DNA of 64,000 bases from DATIHF01 sp035480955 (GCA_035480955.1 DATIHF010000006.1:20627-84626), one strand, 5' to 3'. Positions 7,755 through 15,520 are shown, counted from the first letter of the stretch. Made by a program: numbers and translations. Notes: generated by a model not told the origin, from the letters alone.

Positions 7755-8768
7755 ATGGAGCCTGAATTTGAAAGTGACGATTTAGGTCAAAAACGCGTCG
7801 TGATCGATCAACCCAAGTCACGGCCTTTGTGGCAAAAAATTCTCTTTATTATCATTGTCCTTGCGCTAATCGCTCTGGCTCTCTTTGGTCTGAGTAAACT
7901 TTTTGGGAGTAGCAAGAAAAGCTCTTCAGGTACTAAAGAAGCCACTAGCAGTGCGACAGAGAGTGCGACCGCTTCAACAACAAAAACAAACAAATCAACT
8001 TCCAACTCTTGTGCTCCCAACTCAGAATTTGTCAATCAAGATCAAGGTTATCAAGTCTGCTATCCTAGTGGTTGGGTAGAGAAAGAGCTAAAAGTTTCTG
8101 GTTTGAAAGTTGGCTTTGATCCAAAAAAAGTTGACGACACCACTGCCACAATAGTCGTTGAGATCACTGATGATTCAGCTGATTTGGCAATACAAAATTT
8201 CAATGACAATTCTTCAAAGTTTGATTTCGGAACAGATAGCATTGATGGTCTCAAGGTTACTCAAACTACGATAACAAGAATGAAATCTGATCCTCTTTCC
8301 GCTACCTACCCAAAATCAATCCTGACTGCGACCACAACTCACGGGCGCACTTACGTTGCCACCTTGAACTCAACCGAGGCTGATTTCTCCGCCAACCAAA
8401 CTATTTACACCAATTTTCTCAAAAGCTGGAAGTTTTTAGACGATATTCCCAAACCTCCCTGGTCAAATTCGCGTAATATTATAGTTGATCAGCCTTGGAC
8501 GGATTCCACAGTTGGTAATCCAGTCACGATCTCTGGGGAAGCGATCACCTTTGAGGCAGTACTAAATATTCGCATCAAAGACGCCAAAGGGACCACTTTG
8601 AAAGAAACTACTCTACAAACCCAGAGTGGGCAAGACCGCTCACCATTTTCCGGACAGGTGAGTTTTGATAAACCCAAGACTTCAACGGGAACTATCGAGG
8701 TCTACACAACCAGCGCCAAAGACAATAAAGAGCAAGACAAAGTTTCCATCCCCGTAAAATTCCAATAA
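7755..8768 (+). CDS. Membrane-anchored protein with Gmad2 immunoglobulin-like domain
   Basis: The protein has 337 aa from ATG 7755; a GTG one codon earlier is the alternative. A short cytoplasmic head and membrane helix (about 26-46) are followed by a Ser/Thr-rich linker and a PsbP-like middle domain (from GYQVCYPSGWVEKE), then a C-terminal Gmad2-type Ig-like domain (VDQPWTDSTVGNPVTISGEA and following FEAVLNIRIKDAKGT). Gmad2 domains occur in spore-germination and other cell-surface proteins. The middle domain resembles that of the protein at 2559-3158. The function is unknown; surface binding is likely. Confidence 0.8.
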   Translation: MEPEFESDDLGQKRVVIDQPKSRPLWQKILFIIIVLALIALALFGLSKLFGSSKKSSSGTKEATSSATESATASTTKTNKSTSNSCAPNSEFVNQDQGYQVCYPSGWVEKELKVSGLKVGFDPKKVDDTTATIVVEITDDSADLAIQNFNDNSSKFDFGTDSIDGLKVTQTTITRMKSDPLSATYPKSILTATTTHGRTYVATLNSTEADFSANQTIYTNFLKSWKFLDDIPKPPWSNSRNIIVDQPWTDSTVGNPVTISGEAITFEAVLNIRIKDAKGTTLKETTLQTQSGQDRSPFSGQVSFDKPKTSTGTIEVYTTSAKDNKEQDKVSIPVKFQ

Positions 8769-8769
8769 A

Positions 8770-8798
8770 TTGAAATAAATTGCTAGATCAACTATACT
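8770..8798 (+). promoter_or_regulatory. Promoter of the 8820-9456 cassette
   Basis: TTGAAA (8770-8775), 17 nt, TATACT (8793-8798), then a short leader with GGAAGGAGG before ATG 8820. Confidence 0.8.
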
Positions 8799-8819
8799 CG
8801 CTTCCGGAAGGAGGCAGAT

Positions 8820-9098
8820 ATGTGGGCGATTCACGTTTCAAGGATTGAGGGTTACAGTTCGGAGCAAATAAATGAATCTCTCCATAATGCTCTTGAAGCT
8901 GAGCACAGCTTAAAGTTGATATATTGGTTTGATCCAACAGATGGTGGTCGACAGAATCCCTGGTCAATGACATTTGAGAAGCGAGAACTGCGTTTTGATC
9001 CCACGCACGTTGTCTTCGCTCTCTACAGGCGATCATCTTTCCATTCAGATGAAAGGGTTTATCTGATCCAAGCGGAACCAATCGAGAAAGGAAACTGA
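8820..9098 (+). CDS. Orphan small protein, unknown function
   Basis: The protein has 92 aa and is mixed alpha/beta in character with no membrane helix. It starts MWAIHVSRIEGYSSEQ and ends with a strand-like VYLIQAEPIEKGN. I recognise no family. A strong GGAAGGAGG site lies about 5 nt before the ATG. The next gene starts 1 nt after the stop, and the two protein ends are alike (VYLIQAEP here, TFVVQARP there), so the pair could be related. Confidence 0.65.
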   Translation: MWAIHVSRIEGYSSEQINESLHNALEAEHSLKLIYWFDPTDGGRQNPWSMTFEKRELRFDPTHVVFALYRRSSFHSDERVYLIQAEPIEKGN

Positions 9099-9099
9099 G

Positions 9100-9456
9100 A
9101 TGGTGGAGATCATCAACAGGGATGTCAATTTTGTCTCGGTCAGTGATGATATTGGTTTCCCAAGTCTGATCAAGTTTTTTGAGAAGAGAGAGCTAGAAAT
9201 AATCAAAGCCTACTCTCAATCAAACCCAAAAGAAAACTTGGCAAAGAACGGGGAGATTTTTGTTTGTGAAACTTCGGAAGGTTTTGTTGTAAATATTAGG
9301 CAAACTCATGTAGTTACAGCTTACGTTACTAGACATCCAAACTATAAGTCTTCATTGTCAACCTTTGTTGTTCAAGCAAGGCCAAAAGGAAAGAAAAAAA
9401 CAACCGAAGTTGCTTCCAAGAAAAAGTCCGTCCGCAAGCCAGCTAGAAAATCCTAG
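9100..9456 (+). CDS. Orphan small protein with Lys/Arg-rich tail
   Basis: The protein has 118 aa. A mixed-fold N-terminal part of about 90 residues is followed by a strongly basic tail (PKGKKKTTEV, ASKKKSVRKPARKS), which suggests nucleic-acid contact. It is translationally coupled to the 8820 gene (1-nt gap; AGAAAGGAAAC before ATG). The last codons lie inside the terminator hairpin. No family is recognised. Confidence 0.65.
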   Translation: MVEIINRDVNFVSVSDDIGFPSLIKFFEKRELEIIKAYSQSNPKENLAKNGEIFVCETSEGFVVNIRQTHVVTAYVTRHPNYKSSLSTFVVQARPKGKKKTTEVASKKKSVRKPARKS

Positions 9457-9470
9457 TTGGCTCTTTTTTT
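9438..9470. terminator. Intrinsic terminator overlapping a stop codon
   Basis: GCCAGCTAG (9438-9446) pairs with CTAGTTGGC (9453-9461) with one G-U pair, followed by TCTTTTTTT. The stop codon of the 9100 gene is inside the 3' arm. Confidence 0.85.
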
Positions 9471-9708
9471 AACCTTTTTCCCAACGCTCTTTTTCGCCTT
9501 TCTCAACTTCCTCAGCCAATCCAGCTTCTTCGGGCTTTTCTTCAGTTTCTTCAAGATAAAGTCCAACAGCATGCTCTGCTTCAGTGGTATCGTTTATTTC
9601 AGGTGAGTCTTCGGCATCGGGCATGCTGCCAGAGACTGATTCCTCGCCTTTCATGTCTTCGGTCAAGTGCTTTTCCTTTTCGCCAGATGTGTAGATTATT
9701 TTTGCCAT
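9469..9708 (-). CDS. Acidic, probably disordered small protein
   Basis: The protein has 79 aa. It starts MAKIIYTSGEKEKH and continues as an almost entirely Glu/Asp-rich, low-complexity chain with no hydrophobic core. It converges on the 9100 gene and its stop codon overlaps that gene's U-tract. There is no recognisable domain and no clear ribosome site, so it is a weaker gene call than its neighbours. Confidence 0.5.
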   Translation of the reverse strand: MAKIIYTSGEKEKHLTEDMKGEESVSGSMPDAEDSPEINDTTEAEHAVGLYLEETEEKPEEAGLAEEVEKGEKERWEKG

Positions 9709-9754
9709 TAACTAATTTTCCCTTAACTAACTATTGCTGTCAACAAACAGCCTC

Positions 9755-9783
9755 TTGATTTTTATAAGGGTCGGGACTATATT
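9755..9783 (+). promoter_or_regulatory. Promoter of the VOC gene
   Basis: TTGATT (9755-9760), 17 nt, TATATT (9778-9783). AAGGAGG at 9792-9798 then lies 8 nt before ATG 9807. Confidence 0.75.
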
Positions 9784-9806
9784 TTTCAGACAAGGAGGAA
9801 ATTTAT

Positions 9807-10238
9807 ATGATTAAAGGACTCGACGGTGTTACTATCGGAAGCAAAAATGCGACCGAATTAGCAAATTTCTACAAAGATAAAGTAGGTATTAAAATCAAAG
9901 AAGAATTCCAGATGGGTGAAAATCTCAATGCATTTGAGATGGACGCTGGTGAAGGCAGCAGCGTTATGATTATTGACATGCCCGATTATGCCGATAAAGC
10001 CTCCGAGGACAGTAGAGTTTGGCTAACTTTTGAGGTAGAGAATATCGAAAAATCAACCGAGGAGATCGATGGAAAAGGCGTCAAAAAGGTCAGAGACACT
10101 TTTCATATCGAAGGTTATGGGTATGTAACTACCTACTCAGACCCAGATGGCAACTCTTTTCAGATCGCCCAAGTGCGCGGTGGTGAAGAAGATCACAACG
10201 AGCATGACCATGATCACGAAGAAGGCCACGATCACTAA
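9807..10238 (+). CDS. VOC-superfamily (glyoxalase/bleomycin-resistance fold) protein with His-rich tail
   Basis: The protein has 143 aa. The beta-alpha-beta-beta-beta VOC pattern is clear: LDGVTIGSKNATELANFYKDKVG at the start and YGYVTTYSDPDGNSFQIAQV near residue 120. VOC proteins are metal-dependent lyases, dioxygenases or binding proteins. The last 20 residues are mainly His, Asp and Glu, an added metal-binding tail not needed for the fold. It has its own promoter and a strong ribosome site, and is followed 19 nt later by the PF04020 gene. Confidence 0.85.
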   Translation: MIKGLDGVTIGSKNATELANFYKDKVGIKIKEEFQMGENLNAFEMDAGEGSSVMIIDMPDYADKASEDSRVWLTFEVENIEKSTEEIDGKGVKKVRDTFHIEGYGYVTTYSDPDGNSFQIAQVRGGEEDHNEHDHDHEEGHDH

Positions 10239-10257
10239 AGATTAATTTAACTTAAAA

Positions 10258-10614
10258 ATGGCTTACATTGTCGCAGGACTTATCGTCAATTCATTATCAC
10301 TATATGTAGCTGATCTCCTCATTGATGGGATAAAAATTGAAAATTTTGGAGCACTTGTAGTTTCTGCGATTGCCATCGCAATTGTTAACACTTTCATCAA
10401 ACCACTAGCTCATCTGATCGCACTACCGATCACAGTAATTACATTGGGCCTTTTCGCACTTGTGGTAAACACTGCAATGCTTGGGCTAGCGGCTTGGTTT
10501 GTACCTGGTTTTCACATCAACGGCTTTTTTGATGCTTTCTGGGGAGCAATCATAATCTCGCTCGTCAGCCGGATCCTCTCGCTCTTCTTTGAGCCAAAAA
10601 AAGCTACTGCCTAA
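10258..10614 (+). CDS. Four-helix membrane protein of the phage holin family 4 / YvlD (PF04020) type
   Basis: The protein has 118 aa with four membrane helices separated by short loops. NTFIKPLAHLIALPITVITLG and the later FHINGFFDAFWGAIIISLV are typical of PF04020. Although named for a mycobacteriophage holin, most bacterial members are resident membrane proteins of unknown role and no phage genes are nearby. It probably shares a transcript with the VOC and ThpR genes. Confidence 0.85.
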   Translation: MAYIVAGLIVNSLSLYVADLLIDGIKIENFGALVVSAIAIAIVNTFIKPLAHLIALPITVITLGLFALVVNTAMLGLAAWFVPGFHINGFFDAFWGAIIISLVSRILSLFFEPKKATA

Positions 10615-10631
10615 CTTTTTAAAAGTAATAA

Positions 10632-11183
10632 ATGAAAAGAAGACTTTTTGTTGCCCTACCTCTAACAGACTCACTCCTCAATATTTTTCTTGATTATCAA
10701 AAAACTCTGCCAATAGATGCAGTCAGGGCAACCAAAAGGGAAAATCTGCATTTGACGCTGGCTTTCCTTGGTTATGTCGAGGAGTCTCACGTGGGTAAGA
10801 TAGAGGAAATACTTGCCAAAATCGCTTCCTCAACCAAATCATTTTCACTGCAGTATCAGTTTATCGCTCTTGCACCACCTCAGATTGAGCCGCGAATGAT
10901 CTGGGGAAGATTTCATATCAACGATAATTATGAAAAACTGGTTAATGAGATTTTTGCCAATGCCGAGAGCTACATTACAGAAGAAACTCGGATAGAAAAG
11001 ATCCCTCATGTGACCATAGCCCGCTTCCGCGAGGGACTGGTCAATAAAGACTTGGTGCTGCAGCAACCGCAAGTAGTCGAACCAAACCTAACAATAGGCT
11101 CGATGATTCTATTTGAATCACAACCTGATGGCGACGGTCCAGTGTATTTGCCACTAGCAACTTTCAAACTACAGGGGAACTAA
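10632..11183 (+). CDS. thpR: RNA 2',3'-cyclic phosphodiesterase (2H family)
   Basis: The protein has 183 aa. Two HxT/S-type motifs, HLTL (about residue 41) and HVTI (about 132), define the 2H phosphoesterase active site. The N-terminal MKRRLFVALPL and the spacing match ThpR (LigT). The enzyme opens 2',3'-cyclic phosphates at RNA ends to 2'-phosphates. The 3' end overlaps the convergent PIG-L gene by 4 nt. Confidence 0.92.
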   Translation: MKRRLFVALPLTDSLLNIFLDYQKTLPIDAVRATKRENLHLTLAFLGYVEESHVGKIEEILAKIASSTKSFSLQYQFIALAPPQIEPRMIWGRFHINDNYEKLVNEIFANAESYITEETRIEKIPHVTIARFREGLVNKDLVLQQPQVVEPNLTIGSMILFESQPDGDGPVYLPLATFKLQGN

Positions 11184-11881
11184 GGCGCAATAGTGAGGTG
11201 AACGAAGCTTTCCGCGGAAGCAACTCCCATTTTCTCACCAGCAGAATGATCAAAATCTTCCATTTCTTCTTTCATCCCGTCACTAAACTGACTGGTGTGT
11301 TTTTTTAGAAGTTCAAGCTTTTTTGAAGCGGCGTCTGAAATATCAACTGAATAGTTGGCTTTCTCAAAATTAAACAGGAAAAGATGTTCGACTTTGTGAG
11401 AAGAATTATTTGGAAAAGTGAGGAAGTCTCTGGCCATTGGGTAAACACAATCCAGTACTGCCTGACCAATCGCTCGATGATCTGGGTGATTGATGAAATT
11501 TTTCTCAACCGTATAAACCAAAGTCGGATCCCAGGTGAAAACCGCGTCAGGCTGGTACTCGCGAATAATCTTTACTAATTTTTCTTTCAGCTCTTGAGTG
11601 TTTTCTAGATGTGCGTCAGGATAGTCGAGGAACCAGGTATTCTCGAGTCCTAGAAATTCTGAGGCTTCAAGTTGTTCTTTTTTGCGGAGTTGGACTAACG
11701 CTTCCCCTGTCACATTTTGATCATGAGTACCTTTATCACCATTGGTTGCAATGACAATCGCAGCTTTAGCTCCCTGATCAATCCATTTAATGAGCGTGCC
11801 GCCACAAGAAAAATCCGCATCATCGGCATGAGCGGTAATAATTAAAACCTTTTTATTTTTTGGGTCAAACTCATTTTCCAT
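11180..11881 (-). CDS. PIG-L/LmbE-family N-deacetylase
   Basis: The protein has 233 aa. The zinc motif reads H18-A-D-D21 (AHADD in place of the usual AHPDD), and INHPDHRAIGQAVLD supplies the later His ligands. The family removes acetyl groups from N-acetylglucosamine-type sugars in lipids, thiols or glycans, and uses a single zinc. It lies 15 nt after the flavoprotein gene and is probably the last gene of that operon. Confidence 0.92.
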   Translation of the reverse strand: MENEFDPKNKKVLIITAHADDADFSCGGTLIKWIDQGAKAAIVIATNGDKGTHDQNVTGEALVQLRKKEQLEASEFLGLENTWFLDYPDAHLENTQELKEKLVKIIREYQPDAVFTWDPTLVYTVEKNFINHPDHRAIGQAVLDCVYPMARDFLTFPNNSSHKVEHLFLFNFEKANYSVDISDAASKKLELLKKHTSQFSDGMKEEMEDFDHSAGEKMGVASAESFVHLTIAP

Positions 11882-11896
11882 TTTTCCAATTATACC

Positions 11897-13255
11897 TTAT
11901 TCCACATTCGCACAAGCGATTTTTATTGCTTCAGAAAAAGTGGGGTAGGCGTGGATCATTTCCGCCACGTCACTAGCATTGGCTTTTAGCTTTATTGCTA
12001 AAGTAAGTTCATGAATCATTTCTCCGGCTGATGGTGCGACTATCGAAGCGCCGATCAAAATTCCTTTTTCATCAGTGACGACTTTAACAAACCCATCAAA
12101 TTCTTCAGAGGTATTGGCTCGTCCAAGGATGGAAATGGGAACGATGGCTTTTTTGATTTTTATTTTTTTCTCCAGCGCCTCTTTCTCAGTCAGACCAACT
12201 GCTGCAATCTCCGGGGAAGTGAAAACACAGCGCGGAACCGCCGAATAGTCCAGTTTAATTTTTTTACTGTTGAAAATATTGTTGGCCGCGATGTAGCTTT
12301 GATAATTGCCGGTGTGAGTAAATTGGTAAGGACCGACGATGTCTCCGGCAGCGTAAATATTTGGAGTGGTGGTTAGGAGAAATTCGTTCACCTTTATTTG
12401 TTTGGGGTTGTATTCGACTCCTGCTTTTTCCAGTTCAATGTCGAGCACTGGTTTTTTTCCTGAAGCAAGCAAAATCTCGTCGACCTCGACTTTGTCCAGG
12501 TGCCCACCAATTTCGAAAGAAACGATCTTTTTGTGACCAGCTTTGCGCACTTCCATGACTTTTGTTCCAGTGAGTACTTTGACCCCAGCTCGTTCGAATA
12601 AATCCGCAGAGAGTTCACCGACTTCTTTGTCCTCCCGTGCCATCAAAGAGGGGAGTGCTTCGGCTAGATAAACTTCGGAACCAAAGGTAGAGAAAATCTG
12701 GGTAAATTCGAGCCCAACCGCGCCGCCACCAAGGATAAAAATCGATTTGGGCAGATGGTCAAAATCCACTGCTTCTTTGAAAGTAGAGAACCCAGTTTCT
12801 TTTAGTCCCGGGATCGGTGGAACCAAAACTTCTGTTCCAGTCGCAATCAAAAAATTCTTTGCCGAGTAAGTTTTTCCGCCTGCTTCGACTTCATGCGGGG
12901 AAAGAAACCAAGCGCGCTCTTTGATCAAAGTAATCCCTGCGTTTTTGAAAGCTTCTTCGCCTTCGGCAGCTCCAGTCCGGGAAACCACCAGGTTTTTCCA
13001 GGCTTTGATTTTTTGGTAGTGGATCGTCGTCCCGGTGACACTAACACCAAACTTCCCGGCAAATTTAATATGCTCTAGAGTATCTGCGACACTAAGTAAG
13101 GCTTTGGTCGGCACACAGGCCCAGTTGGGACACTCGCCACCAACTTTCTCTTTTTCAAAAACTGCGACTTTTTTGCCCAAATTCGCAGCAAAGTCAGCTC
13201 CAACTGAGCCGCCAGCCCCAGAACCTATTACAATTAAATCAAAATCGTATTTCAT
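11897..13255 (-). CDS. Dihydrolipoamide dehydrogenase-like FAD/NAD(P) disulfide oxidoreductase
   Basis: The protein has 452 aa, normal for the family. The FAD-binding GSGAGGS (residues 11-17) is followed by the redox-active pair C42-x4-C47 (GGECPNWACVPTK), a second dinucleotide site (ILGGGAVGLEF, about 180) and a C-terminal dimer domain with HAYPTFSEA. In dihydrolipoamide dehydrogenase the last motif reads HxHPTxSE, so the second His is Tyr here. The CPNWAC version is typical of mercuric-reductase-like members. No lipoyl enzymes are nearby; overlap with ccdA by 4 nt suggests it feeds or uses a membrane thiol relay. Confidence 0.92.
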   Translation of the reverse strand: MKYDFDLIVIGSGAGGSVGADFAANLGKKVAVFEKEKVGGECPNWACVPTKALLSVADTLEHIKFAGKFGVSVTGTTIHYQKIKAWKNLVVSRTGAAEGEEAFKNAGITLIKERAWFLSPHEVEAGGKTYSAKNFLIATGTEVLVPPIPGLKETGFSTFKEAVDFDHLPKSIFILGGGAVGLEFTQIFSTFGSEVYLAEALPSLMAREDKEVGELSADLFERAGVKVLTGTKVMEVRKAGHKKIVSFEIGGHLDKVEVDEILLASGKKPVLDIELEKAGVEYNPKQIKVNEFLLTTTPNIYAAGDIVGPYQFTHTGNYQSYIAANNIFNSKKIKLDYSAVPRCVFTSPEIAAVGLTEKEALEKKIKIKKAIVPISILGRANTSEEFDGFVKVVTDEKGILIGASIVAPSAGEMIHELTLAIKLKANASDVAEMIHAYPTFSEAIKIACANVE

Positions 13256-13962
13256 CCGAAATTAATTGTCCCGTTGGCGAGTAAAATTAAGATCCAACCC
13301 AGCGCAACTAAGAGCAATCCAATAAAAAGTCTCATGTAACCACGGGACTCTTGGCGCCATTTTGAGAGTGAACCCAAACTGGTACCAAAAACAGCCAGGA
13401 ACAAAATAATGATCAAAGGCGCGACAAAGACGAGATTGTAGAGGACTAGTAAACCTAGCGCGGCCGCGTCAAAATTGAGCGAGAGGATTGTCAGAATCGC
13501 CAGGTAAGGAGCCCCGGTACAAGGAAGCTCGACTGCCGCAACGAAAATTCCCAAAAGAATCACTCCAATCACAGTGGTATTTTTCGCGAAACCCTCGATT
13601 TTTTGAGATAAACTCACCGGAATCCCCAGAGAAAAGCCTCTCTGGTACCAGAAGAAATCTTTTATCTCAACTAGTCCTGCCAGAACAATCAAAATGCCAA
13701 CTAGAATTGAAAGATACTCAGTCACAAAAAGAGGAATCGCTCCGAGAAAGTAAACCAAACCAAGTCCGGCAACCAGGTAGGTCGCGAAAACCGCAAAGAT
13801 GTAAAGTCCGCCGAGCAAAAGCATTCGAGAGACGCTACGACCTGAGCTCATCAGCATGGAAATTAATAGAATTAAAACCCCAATGGCGCAGGGGTTGACC
13901 CCATCGATTGCGGCGGACGAGAGTACCAGAGCTAGAGTAGGCAAGTGTGTCTCAATACCCAC
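13252..13962 (-). CDS. ccdA: CcdA/DsbD-type membrane thiol transporter
   Basis: The protein has 236 aa and about six membrane helices. The two conserved redox cysteines are in DGVNPCAIGVLILL (about residue 26) and VELPCTGAPYLAIL (about 150), as in CcdA. CcdA passes electrons from cytoplasmic thiols across the membrane to extracellular thiol proteins. It overlaps the His-rich membrane protein gene by 11 nt and the flavoprotein gene by 4 nt, which argues for a shared pathway. Confidence 0.9.
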   Translation of the reverse strand: MGIETHLPTLALVLSSAAIDGVNPCAIGVLILLISMLMSSGRSVSRMLLLGGLYIFAVFATYLVAGLGLVYFLGAIPLFVTEYLSILVGILIVLAGLVEIKDFFWYQRGFSLGIPVSLSQKIEGFAKNTTVIGVILLGIFVAAVELPCTGAPYLAILTILSLNFDAAALGLLVLYNLVFVAPLIIILFLAVFGTSLGSLSKWRQESRGYMRLFIGLLLVALGWILILLANGTINFG

Positions 13963-14659
13963 GAATAAATTTTCCTTTCAAGATGGCAACTTTATAGCTT
14001 TCGCAAAGATGATCACTCTTCAATTTAGTTTCCGCAAACTCGATTATCAAACAGTCTCCCGGTGGGACATTACTCTCCGGAGAGAGGATATAGTTGCCGA
14101 TGTCAGAAAGTTTGGTCTGAGTGATATTTTTGCCCACTACTTTGTAAACAAATCCTTGAAGTTGTCCCTTCTTTCCATCAGGACAGCTTTCCCCATCAAC
14201 TACGATCAATTTCCCATTGTTAGTCGGAACAGAGAAGTAACCTTGATCAAGTCGACCACCGATCACACTGATGAAAGAGCCGAAGGAAACCTCGTTTTTG
14301 TTTAAAACAACACCTTCGACATGCAAACGGCTATCATTGTGCTCATGCACTAGAGGCGTTCCAATTTTGTTGGAAAAGCCTTTTGGATCCACCAGATTAA
14401 CCTTTTGTCCACAGAGCCAAATTTCAAAATCCATGTGCCAGTGGACTGGGCCACTCGTTGCGGAAACGCTGTTGAGATAAACAGTTGAGAAAGCCAAGAA
14501 AAAGGTGGTGAGAAGAATCGTTGCCACTAAAAGAGCGAAAAAATATTTTTTGAGATTTTCTCGGTTTTTGGTGAGAACAATGGCAAGTAAGACAACGACA
14601 ATTACCAGAAAGGTGAAGAAAATTAGCGCAATGGACCAGCTTTCGATCTGGGCAGACAT
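13952..14659 (-). CDS. Membrane protein with extracellular His/Cys-rich domain
   Basis: The protein has 235 aa. Two membrane helices (about residues 7-29 and 38-60) lead to an extracellular domain with GPVHWHMDFEIWLCG, VHEHNDSRLHVEG and later Cys residues. The HWH and HEH clusters look like copper or iron ligands; similar His-pair domains occur in archaeal and CPR membrane proteins of unknown function. It is the first gene of the four-gene operon with CcdA, the flavoprotein and PIG-L, so metal delivery or disulfide chemistry outside the cell is a reasonable guess. Confidence 0.72.
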   Translation of the reverse strand: MSAQIESWSIALIFFTFLVIVVVLLAIVLTKNRENLKKYFFALLVATILLTTFFLAFSTVYLNSVSATSGPVHWHMDFEIWLCGQKVNLVDPKGFSNKIGTPLVHEHNDSRLHVEGVVLNKNEVSFGSFISVIGGRLDQGYFSVPTNNGKLIVVDGESCPDGKKGQLQGFVYKVVGKNITQTKLSDIGNYILSPESNVPPGDCLIIEFAETKLKSDHLCESYKVAILKGKFIRGY

Positions 14660-14666
14660 TGCCTTA

Positions 14667-14675
14667 ACTATAACA
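14667..14675 (-). promoter_or_regulatory. Extended -10 promoter of the His-rich/ccdA operon
   Basis: On the minus strand TGTTATAGT forms an extended -10, with the hexamer at 14667-14672. It ends 7 nt before ATG 14659, so the mRNA should be leaderless. Confidence 0.6.
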
Positions 14676-14719
14676 AAATAGGCATCTAGAGGCTAGGCTA
14701 ACCCTCTTATCATATAGTC

Positions 14720-14748
14720 TTGACTCAACGGTTGCTTGCTAGTATCCT
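14720..14748 (+). promoter_or_regulatory. Promoter of the 14.75-15.17 kb non-coding transcript
   Basis: TTGACT (14720-14725), 17 nt, TATCCT (14743-14748). Transcription should begin near 14755. Confidence 0.65.
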
Positions 14749-14754
14749 TTTTCC

Positions 14755-15170
14755 TAAGGAGAGCGGTTGGGAGAATAGCGGGATCCTGGCAGTTGCCATG
14801 CTTGGTCGAATGCCATCGTGGCCTACATGGACCGTTCTCCTTTTTCAGGTTGTCAATCGGGGGTAGGAGACCGAGCGACGAATAATTTCCTCCTGCATGC
14901 CGAGGGAAGGATGATGACATATGGATGTGTCACACTAGCCTGCAAAGGCATCCAAGGTAGCCCAAGGGGAATAGCGAGCATTGAGTCTTGCTCGCGACGT
15001 GGTGTAGCCTCGGCAAAGTTCTCCGGCTGAGACGCACCAGGACCAAATGCCCTGAGGTCCTCGGGTGAAAGCTCGATCAAATAAACTCTGCGGTAGAAGT
15101 ACTAATCGTTCACGTTCGTGCCAAGGCAGACCCCGTCTGACTCCTACCAGTCAGGGTCTGCCTCTTTTAT
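14755..15170 (+). ncRNA. Candidate structured non-coding RNA, about 410 nt
   Basis: The stretch lies between a promoter and a strong terminator and holds no convincing ORF. It is richer in G and C than its surroundings and is full of short inverted repeats. The first hairpin pairs 14758-14767 with 14831-14840 (10 bp, one G-U) and is followed by five T, so a short form of about 90 nt is also possible. I searched by eye for conserved blocks of RNase P RNA, tmRNA, SRP RNA and 5S rRNA and found none. Confidence 0.5.
15125..15170 (+). terminator. Strong intrinsic terminator
   Basis: GGCAGACCC (15125-15133) pairs perfectly with GGGTCTGCC (15154-15162), with a nested CTGACT/AGTCAG stem, followed by TCTTTTATTT. 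It ends the preceding non-coding transcript. Confidence 0.9.
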
Positions 15171-15199
15171 TTGCAAAAGATCTCAATCTAGCTTAAAGT
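15171..15199 (+). promoter_or_regulatory. Promoter of the metallothionein-like gene, leaderless
   Basis: TTGCAA (15171-15176), 17 nt, TAAAGT (15194-15199). ATG 15206 follows after 6 nt, so the start codon is at or next to the transcription start. Confidence 0.6.
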
Positions 15200-15205
15200 T
15201 TTACT

Positions 15206-15391
15206 ATGGACGAAACACACAATCTTCACCAAGCCGAAGGGGTCAAACACTTTTGCAAAAATTGCGGCAAAGAAGTCAAAGAGGGGACCCACTTCACCAA
15301 AGAGAACGAGAAATATTGCTGCGAGACTTGCTGCTCCCTTGGTCCACGCGAAGAGCTCCTCAAATCCGCCAACGTCTGCCAATTCTGTTGA
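15206..15391 (+). CDS. Cys-rich small protein, metallothionein/zinc-finger-like
   Basis: The protein has 61 aa with 8 Cys and 3 His: FCKNCGKEV, a KYCCETCCS cluster and a terminal CQFC. The order of Cys pairs resembles bacterial metallothioneins and treble-clef zinc binders, but CQFC at the extreme end is unusual. It probably binds two or more zinc (or copper) ions. It is transcribed from a leaderless promoter, and the -35 box of the next unit overlaps its stop codon. Confidence 0.75.
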   Translation: MDETHNLHQAEGVKHFCKNCGKEVKEGTHFTKENEKYCCETCCSLGPREELLKSANVCQFC

Positions 15392-15416
15392 CAAGCAAGC
15401 TTACTTTTGCTAAATT
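15388..15416 (+). promoter_or_regulatory. Consensus promoter of a 22-codon leaderless ORF
   Basis: TTGACA (15388-15393), 17 nt, TAAATT (15411-15416), then 7 nt to ATG 15424. The -35 box overlaps the stop codon of the upstream gene. Confidence 0.7.
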
Positions 15417-15423
15417 AAAGCTA

Positions 15424-15492
15424 ATGAAAACTAGAGTTTCATTCTTTAACTACTTTAAGTCCGCCGCAACCGGCGAGCTTGTCGTGGTCTAA
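15424..15492 (+). CDS. 22-aa leaderless micropeptide
   Basis: The ORF starts MKTRVSFFNYFKSAATG and ends ELVVV. It stands alone between a perfect-spaced promoter placed for leaderless translation and an intrinsic terminator 28 nt after its stop. The transcript would be only about 120 nt. The peptide has a basic/aromatic amphipathic head and a hydrophobic tail. It may be a real peptide, or the transcript may be a small RNA with an incidental ORF. Confidence 0.45.
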   Translation: MKTRVSFFNYFKSAATGELVVV

Positions 15493-15520
15493 AGAGAAAC
15501 TTTAGTTCCAGTTGGCAAAG

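Noticed and set aside
10258..10614. Phage holin or prophage remnant
   Set aside because: The PF04020 family is mostly resident in bacterial genomes and there are no phage genes nearby.
14818..15080. Protein-coding frames on both strands inside the 14.75-15.17 kb transcript
   Set aside because: The minus frame has a protein-like start (IELSPEDLRAFGPG) but no ribosome site or promoter, the plus frame is low quality, and the region is framed by a promoter and terminator for a non-coding RNA.
14755..15170. RNase P RNA, tmRNA or SRP RNA
   Set aside because: GAAAGTCC, the tRNA-like 3' end of tmRNA and the GGAAGGAAGCAGCC-type SRP block are all absent.
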